This document shows, piece by piece, positions 1 through 5,942 of a stretch of 6,212 nucleotides of DNA; the stretch's first letter is position 1; each line of letters starts with the position of its first letter. The stretch comes from Nitrospina sp. Lineage in GTDB: Bacteria; Nitrospinota; Nitrospinia; Nitrospinales; VA-1. A program made the translations under genes and the position numbers. A model generated the notes under the pieces. That model did not search any database. It saw only the letters and a program-made list of their open reading frames with translations, and was not told the origin of the DNA. The stretch lies in contig JABGTQ010000312.1 in the NCBI GenBank assembly GCA_018647025.1, forward strand, positions 1-6,212, read 5' to 3'.

Positions 1-873
1 ATGCAATGCGATTACAATTCCTGCATTATATGACCCCAAAAATCCAGGAGTAGGAAGAATGGTAATTAGAATCGCTACTATAACCCCAAGAATGAGAAGT
101 GAAGGAATGGTCTTATATTGCAAATCAAATGCAAAATAAAGCGGGTATACTGAAAAAATATTCGCGACCCAAACAAGAACCGAATAAACACTGATTTTTG
201 CTAAGGTTCCAATTTTTTTGACAACCTCACAGCCCACCGTAAATTCATCAAGAAGGTACTTAGTTTTATCCGCCCATTTTTCACTCATAAAACCTAAAAA
301 CCAGCCGACTATTTTCATCATTTTTTTTTTGTGGTTTAACAATAAATATATAAATACAATGATAAGAATTACTGCCAACACACAAATTTGACCAAACTTG
401 ATTGCCATTTCTTGTACCGAAAATCCTGAAAACTCTATATTTGAGGAAAATGCATCTGCTTCAAACCAAAAAACCCATATAAAAATTAGCAGAAGAATTA
501 TCATATCAAATAATCGTTCCACAACGATGGAGGCGAATGCAGCTGCAAAGGTAATGTTATATTTTTTGGAAAGAAGATAAGGGCGTAGTATTTCGGCAGC
601 GCGTGCTGGTAAAAAATTTCCCATAAAACCAACCATCATCGGCGAATATAAGCCGCTAACATTTATTTTCAGGGAAGATTCTAAAAGTGCCTGCCAACGG
701 TAAGCTCGAAAAATATAACTCAATACAATTAATACAATGGCAGGAAAGATATAAATGTAGTCCATCTCTTTGAATGAAGAGATTACCTCACTAAAAGACA
801 CATTTCTCAATGTGTAATAGAGCGCAATCAATGCTATGACTAGTCCAAAGGCAAGTTGTCGATATTGTTTCAA
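1..873 (-). CDS. Flippase-like membrane protein, LPG_synthase_TM (UPF0104) family, partial (C-terminus off left edge)
   Basis: This frame is open from a TTG at 873 to the window edge, giving 291 visible residues; the C-terminus is missing. The protein is very hydrophobic, with about seven predicted membrane segments (near residues 7-22, 40-55, 74-90, 123-138, 160-178, 218-240 and 247-265). The family signature is clear: GFMGNFLPARAAE at 82-94 with R97, then VVERLFD at 117-123, and late in the visible part PTPGFLGSYNAG. Relatives include the flippase-like domain of MprF and AglD-type proteins, which are linked to lipid or glycolipid transfer or translocation. The actual substrate cannot be told from sequence. 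The TTG start overlaps the ribF stop (TTGA), which suggests translational coupling. The first in-frame ATG (residue 37) would remove the first membrane segment and is less likely. A run of ten A in the coding strand (plus-strand T 321-330) encodes consecutive lysines in a cytoplasmic-looking loop. Family assignment is confident; the start codon is moderately so. Confidence 0.85.
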   Translation of the reverse strand, partial: MKQYRQLAFGLVIALIALYYTLRNVSFSEVISSFKEMDYIYIFPAIVLIVLSYIFRAYRWQALLESSLKINVSGLYSPMMVGFMGNFLPARAAEILRPYLLSKKYNITFAAAFASIVVERLFDMIILLLIFIWVFWFEADAFSSNIEFSGFSVQEMAIKFGQICVLAVILIIVFIYLLLNHKKKMMKIVGWFLGFMSEKWADKTKYLLDEFTVGCEVVKKIGTLAKISVYSVLVWVANIFSVYPLYFAFDLQYKTIPSLLILGVIVAILITILPTPGFLGSYNAGIVIALH

Positions 874-1799
874 GGCAGGTCCGCTAGAATTATTTTTGCA
901 GCGTGAATATCTTTTTTAATCTGTTCAACCAATTGATCCGCTGATTTGAATTTCACTTCACTTCGTATGCGACGAATAAAAACAACCTCAATTTCTTGGC
1001 CATATATTTTCCCCTCAAAATCAAAAATATGTGCCTCTACACTCAGCGTATCACGTTTAAATGTGGGATTAAAACCAACATTTACCACTCCATTATATTT
1101 TATACCCTTATGTTTGATAACAACTGCATATACCCCAATCCCTGGTATTTGAACTCGACTAGTATCTAAGTTAGCTGTTGGGAACCCAATTTTCTGACCT
1201 GTCTTATAACCTTCTATAACTGGACCGGGAATGGAATAATAACGACCTAAAAACTCACCTGCTACTTCCATCTTTCCATCTTCCACAAGTTCCCGGACGT
1301 ATGAACTGCTGACAAGGTGCCCATTTAGCTTTATCGGATCAATAATATGTGTACGAAAACCATATTCTTCGCCCATTTGCTTTAGATAACGAACCGTTCC
1401 CTCTCGCCCTCTTCCAAAAGCATAATCAAACCCAACCACCACCTCCTTGACCCCAATGCACTGAGCCAAAATATTTTGGGCAAATTCTCTCGGATGCTGA
1501 TCAGCAAATTGGCGTGTAAAGTCTGCACAGACAACTAAGTCAATACCACATTCCTCAATCAACTCCATCTTCTTTCGAAATGTTGTTAGTAATGGTGGCA
1601 CCTTATCCGGGGCAAGAACCTTAAGCGGGTGTGGTTCAAAAGTGAATGCAATGGCAGTTCCTCCGTTTTCTTTTGCCAATTGTGCTGTTTTTCTGAAAAG
1701 AATTTGATGGCCCACATGCACACCGTCAAAATTCCCTATGGCAACAACCGGATAAGGAATTAGATCTGAGATATCTTTCGTACCACGAATTATTTTCAT
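870..1799 (-). CDS. ribF: Bifunctional riboflavin kinase / FMN adenylyltransferase (FAD synthetase)
   Basis: This 309-residue protein has the usual RibF length and both domains. It phosphorylates riboflavin to FMN and adenylylates FMN to FAD in the cytoplasm. The N-terminal nucleotidyltransferase domain shows GNFDGVHVGH at 22-31 (the HxGH-type ATP site), FEPHP at 54-58, GFDYAFGRGREG at 123-134 and SSSYVRE at 164-170. The C-terminal riboflavin kinase domain shows GFPTANL at 205-211, NVGFNPTF at 240-247 and the conserved acidic residue in SVEAHIFDF (E255), with a C-terminal helix ending AAKIILADLP. One small departure is GYKTGQKIG before the GFPTAN motif, where an arginine is more usual at the Gln202 position. 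The ATG at 1799 gives a natural N-terminus, but I see no good Shine-Dalgarno upstream. The gene is divergent from the tatB-like gene and probably heads a two-gene unit with the membrane protein that overlaps its stop. I see no FMN riboswitch in the 119-base upstream gap. Confidence 0.97.
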   Translation of the reverse strand: MKIIRGTKDISDLIPYPVVAIGNFDGVHVGHQILFRKTAQLAKENGGTAIAFTFEPHPLKVLAPDKVPPLLTTFRKKMELIEECGIDLVVCADFTRQFADQHPREFAQNILAQCIGVKEVVVGFDYAFGRGREGTVRYLKQMGEEYGFRTHIIDPIKLNGHLVSSSYVRELVEDGKMEVAGEFLGRYYSIPGPVIEGYKTGQKIGFPTANLDTSRVQIPGIGVYAVVIKHKGIKYNGVVNVGFNPTFKRDTLSVEAHIFDFEGKIYGQEIEVVFIRRIRSEVKFKSADQLVEQIKKDIHAAKIILADLP

Positions 1800-1879
1800 T
1801 CTAAGTTTTATTCTTAATATCTTTTAAAATGAAACTTTAGACTCCAGGCCTAGTACTGGTAGAAATTCAAAGAATAGTT

Positions 1880-1888
1880 TGCTACACT
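1880..1888 (+). promoter_or_regulatory. Candidate extended -10 promoter for the tatB-like gene
   Basis: TG at 1880-1881, one spacer base, then TACACT at 1883-1888 forms an extended -10 element (four of six matches to TATAAT). Transcription would start near 1895, about 24 bases before the ATG at 1919. No good -35 lies at the right distance, as is common for extended -10 promoters. This is assigned by eye from consensus only. Confidence 0.4.
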
Positions 1889-1904
1889 TTTGTTTCCCAT
1901 AAAC

Positions 1905-1911
1905 AAAGGAG
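1905..1911 (+). promoter_or_regulatory. Strong Shine-Dalgarno site of the tatB-like gene
   Basis: AAAGGAG at 1905-1911 lies seven bases before the ATG at 1919 and fixes that start. It is the only strong ribosome binding site in the window. Confidence 0.8.
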
Positions 1912-1918
1912 TTCCCCA

Positions 1919-2218
1919 ATGTTTGATATCGGATTTTTTGAGTTGCTAGTTATTATGGGTATTGCGGTGGTCGTTATCGGACCTCAAAATCTTCCCCGCC
2001 TAGCTAAATCCATTGGAAAAGGCTGGGGTGCGTTTCAGGGCACCTTCAATGACCTTAAAAAAGATGTTATGGACGAAGCTGAGGGCTTGAGACAAGCAAC
2101 CGATATCGATAAATTAGAGCAAGATATTGGAGCTGCCACCAAAGTTGATGTCGACGTTAATCTCAGCATGAATGACATCAACTATGATTCTAAACCATCG
2201 GATCAAGAAAAATCCTAA
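1919..2218 (+). CDS. tatB: Twin-arginine translocase subunit, TatA/TatB family, TatB-like
   Basis: This 99-residue protein has the TatA/B architecture. A short N-terminal membrane helix (about 4-20) carries the conserved Glu8. A Gly21-Pro22 hinge leads into a basic amphipathic helix (about 23-45), and an acidic, soluble tail follows to the end. The first residues, MFDIGFFELLV, and the IGPQNLP hinge resemble E. coli TatB more than TatA, where the hinge is usually FG followed by T or P. TatB works with TatC to bind twin-arginine signal peptides of folded proteins at the cytoplasmic membrane. At 99 residues it is shorter than E. coli TatB, and in some bacteria one protein serves both the TatA and TatB roles, so the subtype is less certain than the family. 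No tatC lies nearby. A strong ribosome binding site supports the start. The next gene begins 40 bases downstream on the same strand and may be co-transcribed. Confidence 0.88.
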   Translation: MFDIGFFELLVIMGIAVVVIGPQNLPRLAKSIGKGWGAFQGTFNDLKKDVMDEAEGLRQATDIDKLEQDIGAATKVDVDVNLSMNDINYDSKPSDQEKS

Positions 2219-2258
2219 ACTTTTTATTTAAGACGGCCTATTAAGGTCTGTATCCTTA

Positions 2259-2642
2259 GTGATAAGCTCTGTCTCATTCCACCCATTTATATCAAGTCTT
2301 CCAACAGCGTTGTTATTTTCTGGACTATTATTTTTATTACTAGCCCATAGAAGGAGAGAAGTTAATAATACCGGTGTTGCCTCTTTCAACCTAAGCATGG
2401 GATTTATCGCCACCCTGATGGCCGATTTTTCTGGAATGATGTCTGTGGATATACATTCTTGGAATACGATAACAATCTTATCCCATCAGGGCTATTCTTT
2501 TCTTGTAACCGTGTTGTTTGGATTCGCTGTTGGCTGGTCCTACACCCAACCTTTTTCAAAAACAGCTTTATTTATTTATATTATGTGCACCTTAGGTATG
2601 TTCGCATGTGTATATTCTGGATACCAGTTAGTATTTTCTTAA
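2259..2642 (+). CDS. Small four-helix membrane protein, diverged DUF2231-like
   Basis: This 127-residue protein starts at GTG 2259, the first usable start after an in-frame stop at 2229. Only a weak AAGG (2243-2246) precedes it, at a rather long distance of 12 bases. It has four hydrophobic segments, near 14-29, 45-65, 80-95 and 102-124. I assign it to DUF2231-like membrane proteins because it begins SFHPFISSLPTALL and aligns with the convergent gene at 2662-3087: both share HP, LL, G, LF, the SFN...GF block in helix 2 and a G-M-S motif after it. It lacks the second histidine of the HPLLVHFP motif (HPFISSLP here), and the C-terminal GGELV becomes SGYQLV, so it is a diverged copy. Some relatives sit near haem or redox proteins, but no function is established and I assign none. 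It lies 40 bases downstream of the tatB-like gene. That it is a coding sequence is likely, given the paralogue and the helix pattern. Confidence 0.7.
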   Translation: MISSVSFHPFISSLPTALLFSGLLFLLLAHRRREVNNTGVASFNLSMGFIATLMADFSGMMSVDIHSWNTITILSHQGYSFLVTVLFGFAVGWSYTQPFSKTALFIYIMCTLGMFACVYSGYQLVFS

Positions 2643-2663
2643 AAACTTAATAATTTTTTTTTT
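2630..2663 (+). terminator. Possible weak terminator between the convergent genes
   Basis: An AT-rich imperfect hairpin (AGTATTT pairing with AAAAACT, 2630-2647, one mismatch in the stem) overlaps the stop codon of the upstream gene. An 11-T run follows at 2653-2663. The stem has almost no GC, so intrinsic termination would be weak. The T-run serves only the plus-strand transcript, and I see no matching element for the opposing operon. Confidence 0.3.
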
Positions 2664-3087
2664 AGTTTCCTGCTCCACCAGGAAGATTAAATCTGTGTAC
2701 TAATTCTCCACCATAGAAACCTGCATTCAAAACAGTGAATAACCCTACCATCAACAAAAAGTGGTGAAGCACATTACACCAATTTTTATATCTAAACCTG
2801 GACAAAATAATCACGCAAAAAAATATAATTATAGTCGAAAAAGTGAAAAAAAGGTGTTTTACGACAAATGGTTTAAATTCATCCTTTAATTCAATACTCA
2901 TCAATCCAAAGAATCCGATTACTGCGACTGGGAGCGAGCAATAGAAGCCAAGTTTTATGTTAAATGAACCCGCTTTAGCTACAATTTTTTCACCTCTAAA
3001 ATTTCCATACAGTTCAAATAAAGTCCCGGTCACCAAAAGACCAATTGGAAAATGAACTAGCAGGGGGTGTAGCTTGGCAAAAAACAT
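2662..3087 (-). CDS. DUF2231 family integral membrane protein
   Basis: This 141-residue protein has four predicted membrane helices (about 10-26, 44-64, 78-97 and 108-126). It carries the DUF2231 hallmark at the N-terminus, KLHPLLVHFPIGLL (5-18), and the terminal YGGELVHRF motif after helix 4. Members are small cytoplasmic-membrane proteins of unknown function, often rich in conserved His residues; a role with haem or electron transfer has been suspected for some, but nothing here proves it. The ATG at 3087 lies three bases after the stop of the methyltransferase gene (the sequence reads TAA TAA ATG), so it is very probably the last gene of that operon and translationally coupled, since no Shine-Dalgarno is visible. 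It converges on a paralogue at 2259-2642 across a 19-base gap. Family assignment is fairly confident; function is unknown. Confidence 0.83.
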   Translation of the reverse strand: MFFAKLHPLLVHFPIGLLVTGTLFELYGNFRGEKIVAKAGSFNIKLGFYCSLPVAVIGFFGLMSIELKDEFKPFVVKHLFFTFSTIIIFFCVIILSRFRYKNWCNVLHHFLLMVGLFTVLNAGFYGGELVHRFNLPGGAGN

Positions 3088-3090
3088 TTA

Positions 3091-3879
3091 TTACGTCTTT
3101 TTTTGTAAATTGCGGCGACGCGTCAACTCTGCAAGAATTACTCCTGTCGCAACAGCAACGTTAAGCGATTGAATTTTTTCTGTACCAGATATTCGTACTA
3201 CTTGATCACATCGTTTTTTTACACTTGAAGAAAGACCTTCCTGCTCATTCCCAAATACAACTACACAGGGGAAACTTATTTCAATATCATAAAGCGACTG
3301 TTCGGCATTCAGGTCAGTTCCTATAACAAAAATTTTTCTCGACATAAAATCCCGCAAAGCAGAAGCAAGATCCGTGCATTGGTATATAGGGGTTATTTCC
3401 ATAGCACCCTCTGCAGTTCTTGCTGCAGATGGAGTCATCCTAGCCTGACCTTCCTGCCTCGAAACCACCATTCCCTCTACACCAAAAAATGCGCAGGTTC
3501 TTAAAATAGCTCCTAGGTTATGTGTATTCCCGATGCAATCTAGGGCCACAGCAATGCCCTTTTTCCCCAAGCCAGTCTTAATAAAAGGATATATAGAAGA
3601 TGGAATAATTGGACGAACCACCATAACTATACCTTCATGATGAGTAGCAGATGCTACTTTGTTTAAAGACTCTAGGTCTAACTCTCTATATGGTAGCTTT
3701 TTAACGGCACACCATTTTTTCACAGATACCAATGCAGGAGAACGTTGTTTCGAAAAAAATAAACGGCAAAGATCGTCTGGACGACTCTTAAAAAACTGCA
3801 TACAGGTATTCCAACCATATAAGGTGAACTCTGTATCTTTTAGACGCTTAGACTCTAACGGCGCAGATTGATTAATCAT
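3091..3879 (-). CDS. SpoU/TrmH-family RNA 2'-O-ribose methyltransferase (YfiF/RlmB-like)
   Basis: This 262-residue protein has an N-terminal substrate-binding domain of the SpoU type (about 18-90, with GWNTCMQFF at 22-30 and ATHHEGIVMVV at 78-88) followed by a SPOUT knot domain. All three SPOUT motifs are intact. Motif 1 is DCIGNTHNLGAILRTCAFFG (114-133), including the catalytic-type Asn121 and Arg127. Motif 2 is FGNEQEGLS (209-217). Motif 3 is IQSLNVAVATG (236-246). The enzyme would move a methyl group from S-adenosylmethionine to a ribose 2'-OH in rRNA or tRNA. The N-terminal half looks closer to E. coli YfiF than to RlmB or TrmB-type enzymes, so the target nucleotide cannot be given. The ATG at 3879 has no Shine-Dalgarno. 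It follows the dihydrouridine synthase stop by 36 bases and happens to be in the same reading frame as that gene. The family call is firm; the specificity is open. Confidence 0.93.
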   Translation of the reverse strand: MINQSAPLESKRLKDTEFTLYGWNTCMQFFKSRPDDLCRLFFSKQRSPALVSVKKWCAVKKLPYRELDLESLNKVASATHHEGIVMVVRPIIPSSIYPFIKTGLGKKGIAVALDCIGNTHNLGAILRTCAFFGVEGMVVSRQEGQARMTPSAARTAEGAMEITPIYQCTDLASALRDFMSRKIFVIGTDLNAEQSLYDIEISFPCVVVFGNEQEGLSSSVKKRCDQVVRISGTEKIQSLNVAVATGVILAELTRRRNLQKKT

Positions 3880-3915
3880 TTTATTAGCAGATAAGTTAAA
3901 GCAAATAATTATGAA

Positions 3916-4980
3916 TCATCCATGACCACTCATCATAAAGCTTTCGGAGGATTTAAATTGAGGTTTTGGAAAGTGATCAACTCTTTCAAAAAAAATTCGA
4001 GCATTATGGACCAACTCATCAACAGTCAGCAATTGATACATAGAACTTCGAAATGAAGCGGCCCCTGGATAACCATAAACAAGCCATGAAGCAAACTTAC
4101 GTAGATAGATGATTGTATTTCTTATATCATATTTATCTCTCAATAACTCAAGGTAGCGATCCAGAACTTTGCAAGGCGATTCAAAGTCATTTTTATTAAA
4201 CCCTATGCATTCTTTAAATATCCATGGATTTCTCAACGCCCCGCGACCTATCATTACCGCGTCGACTCCAGAATCATTTAATAATTTTTGGGCTTGGTCC
4301 ACTGTCCGTATATCACCGTTACCTACAATTGGTAATTTTGCCCTTTGTTTGACCTCTGCTATCAAATTCCAGTCGGCCTCACCTTCATAACCCTGAGCAC
4401 GTGTTCGCCCATGTATTGCAACCCACTCACATCCAGAGTTATTAGCTGCCCTCACGCATTCATGAATAGTCAGTTCATCGTGGCTCCAACCTGTCCGCAT
4501 TTTAACAGTAAGAGGCAGCTCTATTTTTCTTTTTATTTTTGTTAAAAAAGTTTCTAGGTAAGCTGGATCGCGCATCAGTGCTGCGCCACAACCTTTCTTC
4601 ACCACCTTCTTTACCGGGCACCCTAAATTGATATCAACAAATGAAGCTCCAGCCTCCTTAACATAATGAGCTGCATTTATTATATCTTCTTCCGACTCAC
4701 CAAAGAGCTGAATCCCTACTAAAGATTTAGACTTTGGATGAACCTCTATCATTTTATGAGTTTTCCCTGAATTATAAAGGAGACCCTTAGCCGAAACTAA
4801 TTCGGAAACCAAAACCCCTGCTCCCATTTCATCCATTAACTGACGGAAACAAACATCAGTAATTCCGGCCATTGGAGCTAACCAAAACTGGTTACGCGCC
4901 CCATCGATCAATTTACTACCCAAGGATTCAGAAGAAAGAACATCTTTATTATTACTTATATATGAGTTTTGGCGATCCAT
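3916..4980 (-). CDS. dusB: tRNA-dihydrouridine synthase, DusB/NifR3 type
   Basis: This 354-residue FMN enzyme would reduce uridines in the D-loop of tRNA using NAD(P)H. The TIM-barrel signatures run in order: LAPMAGITD (34-42), GIQLFG (89-94), DINLGCP (116-122, with C121 the family's proton-donor cysteine), KKGCGAALM (128-136), LTVKMRTGW (157-165), HGRTRAQGYEGEADW (190-204), GNGDI (220-224) and VMIGRGALRNPWIF (242-255). The last two are FMN phosphate-binding regions. The helical tRNA-binding C-terminal domain follows. The pattern fits DusB better than DusA or DusC. The N-terminus carries about ten residues more than usual before the first strand, with a polar Asn/Ser-rich stretch. The ATG at 4980 lies five bases after the stop of the pseudouridine synthase gene, which suggests coupling; the nearest AAGG is rather far upstream. 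No key residue is missing. Confidence 0.93.
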   Translation of the reverse strand: MDRQNSYISNNKDVLSSESLGSKLIDGARNQFWLAPMAGITDVCFRQLMDEMGAGVLVSELVSAKGLLYNSGKTHKMIEVHPKSKSLVGIQLFGESEEDIINAAHYVKEAGASFVDINLGCPVKKVVKKGCGAALMRDPAYLETFLTKIKRKIELPLTVKMRTGWSHDELTIHECVRAANNSGCEWVAIHGRTRAQGYEGEADWNLIAEVKQRAKLPIVGNGDIRTVDQAQKLLNDSGVDAVMIGRGALRNPWIFKECIGFNKNDFESPCKVLDRYLELLRDKYDIRNTIIYLRKFASWLVYGYPGAASFRSSMYQLLTVDELVHNARIFFERVDHFPKPQFKSSESFMMSGHG

Positions 4981-4985
4981 TTTTT

Positions 4986-5882
4986 CTATTCAACCTTATC
5001 AATATAAGGTTGAAAGTGAGGTGGATAAATTGCTGTTAATTGGAGTTTTGTATCAAAACACTGAAACTGCATACGGTGATGATGTAGATTAAAGTCTTGA
5101 TCAGAAACTTTTCCATGACCATAAACAGAATCATTGTAAATAGGGAGTCCCACACTAGCCAAATGAACTCTTATCTGGTTTGTACGCCCCGAATGTGGAG
5201 TCACTCTCAGTAAAGAAAGATTATTAATTGATGTTAGCCACTCAACATCCGTAAGTGCTGTTTGAAATCCAGGAACCTCGTCCCCAACAATCCTTTTAGA
5301 AGCTCTCTGCTTTCCGATTGGTTTATCTATCGTAAATTGCTTTGATAGTGGAACACCTTCTACCAGTGCAAAATATTCTTTCTTAATTTGACTTTGTTTA
5401 AATTCCTGCATGAGAAAAGCTGCTGCCTTTTGTGTCCTAGCAAACACGATTACTCCTGTTGTCATAACATCAAGTCTCTGAACCGGACGAGGCACTTCAT
5501 GGGGGTACACTTCCTTTAAAATCTCGGTCATTGAATTCTTAAAATATCGTCCACAGGGGTGCACTGGAATAGGAGCACTTTTATTAAACGCACGAATATT
5601 TTTGTCCTCGTAGATAACATTTAAGGTTATATCTGCCGCTGGCTCTATCCGAAAACCCCCATTTGTAATAGTAAGGTCGCCTGCACTTAATTTCTGACCA
5701 ACTATTGCTACCTTACCATTGATAATAATTTTCCCCGCAATAATCTGACGTGACCACTCTTTCTCATCTTGATAAGAAAATCGCGTTGCAAAATATTTCT
5801 CGATGGGGAAACTATTATATTTAGATGGAACATGAGAGCGGTAAATCTGCTCAGTTGGAGGAAGTGTACGTAATCGATTCAT
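4986..5882 (-). CDS. RluA-family pseudouridine synthase with N-terminal S4 domain
   Basis: This 298-residue enzyme would isomerise uridine to pseudouridine in rRNA or tRNA. Residues about 25-75 form an S4-type RNA-binding domain (WSRQIIAGKIIINGK at 43-57). The catalytic domain shows IPVHPCGRYFKNSMTEIL (105-122), RPVQRLDVMTTGVIVFAR (132-149, catalytic Asp138), KKEYFALVEG (167-176, conserved Tyr170) and SGRTNQIRVHLASVGLPI (231-248). Two departures from the usual motifs stand out: QRLD where HRLD is typical, and GRTNQ where GRTHQ is typical. The VHPxGRY block resembles the Rib2/Pus9-like branch of the family more than classical RluC or RluD, so no rRNA position is assigned. The ATG at 5882 is the first start after an in-frame stop; there is no Shine-Dalgarno, and a TATAAT box lies directly upstream. 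It heads a cluster with dusB, an RNA methyltransferase and a DUF2231 gene. Confidence 0.92.
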   Translation of the reverse strand: MNRLRTLPPTEQIYRSHVPSKYNSFPIEKYFATRFSYQDEKEWSRQIIAGKIIINGKVAIVGQKLSAGDLTITNGGFRIEPAADITLNVIYEDKNIRAFNKSAPIPVHPCGRYFKNSMTEILKEVYPHEVPRPVQRLDVMTTGVIVFARTQKAAAFLMQEFKQSQIKKEYFALVEGVPLSKQFTIDKPIGKQRASKRIVGDEVPGFQTALTDVEWLTSINNLSLLRVTPHSGRTNQIRVHLASVGLPIYNDSVYGHGKVSDQDFNLHHHRMQFQCFDTKLQLTAIYPPHFQPYIDKVE

Positions 5883-5888
5883 AGCAAA

Positions 5889-5894
5889 ATTATA
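5889..5894 (-). promoter_or_regulatory. Candidate -10 box (TATAAT) just before the pseudouridine synthase start
   Basis: A perfect TATAAT on the minus strand is followed by TTTGCT and then the ATG at 5882. The usual spacing puts the transcription start at or within a base or two of that A, so the message could be leaderless. No good -35 is present at 16-18 bases, and the surrounding AT richness makes chance matches likely. Confidence 0.35.
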
Positions 5895-5942
5895 TTTTAT
5901 TTGAGGTAAAATTTATTTAGAGGGGGTGGATATCTTTCGTAA

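Noticed and set aside
398..580. Short plus-strand open frame of 60 codons
   Set aside because: It lies antisense within the UPF0104-family membrane protein gene, whose motifs are clear; the product has no recognisable features.
946..1152. Plus-strand open frame of 68 codons
   Set aside because: It is antisense to the riboflavin kinase domain of ribF and has no family signal.
1800..1918. Possible FMN riboswitch upstream of ribF
   Set aside because: The gap is only 119 bases, AT-rich, and lacks the conserved multi-stem RFN element pattern.
2219..2258. Possible terminator between the tatB-like gene and the DUF2231-like gene
   Set aside because: The AGAC...GTCT arms pair only partly around ATTA and no T-run follows, so I do not call it.
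2228..2413. Minus-strand open frame of 61 codons
   Set aside because: It is antisense to the DUF2231-like gene at 2259-2642; that gene has a paralogue and a helix pattern, this frame has neither.
2459..2650. Plus-strand open frame of 63 codons
   Set aside because: It overlaps the DUF2231-like gene in another frame and its hydrophobic, Cys-rich product follows from base composition.
3659..3871. Plus-strand open frame of 70 codons
   Set aside because: It is antisense to the substrate-binding domain of the SpoU-family methyltransferase.
4169..4545. Two overlapping plus-strand open frames of 73 and 66 codons
   Set aside because: Both are antisense to the conserved barrel of the dihydrouridine synthase and show no family signal.
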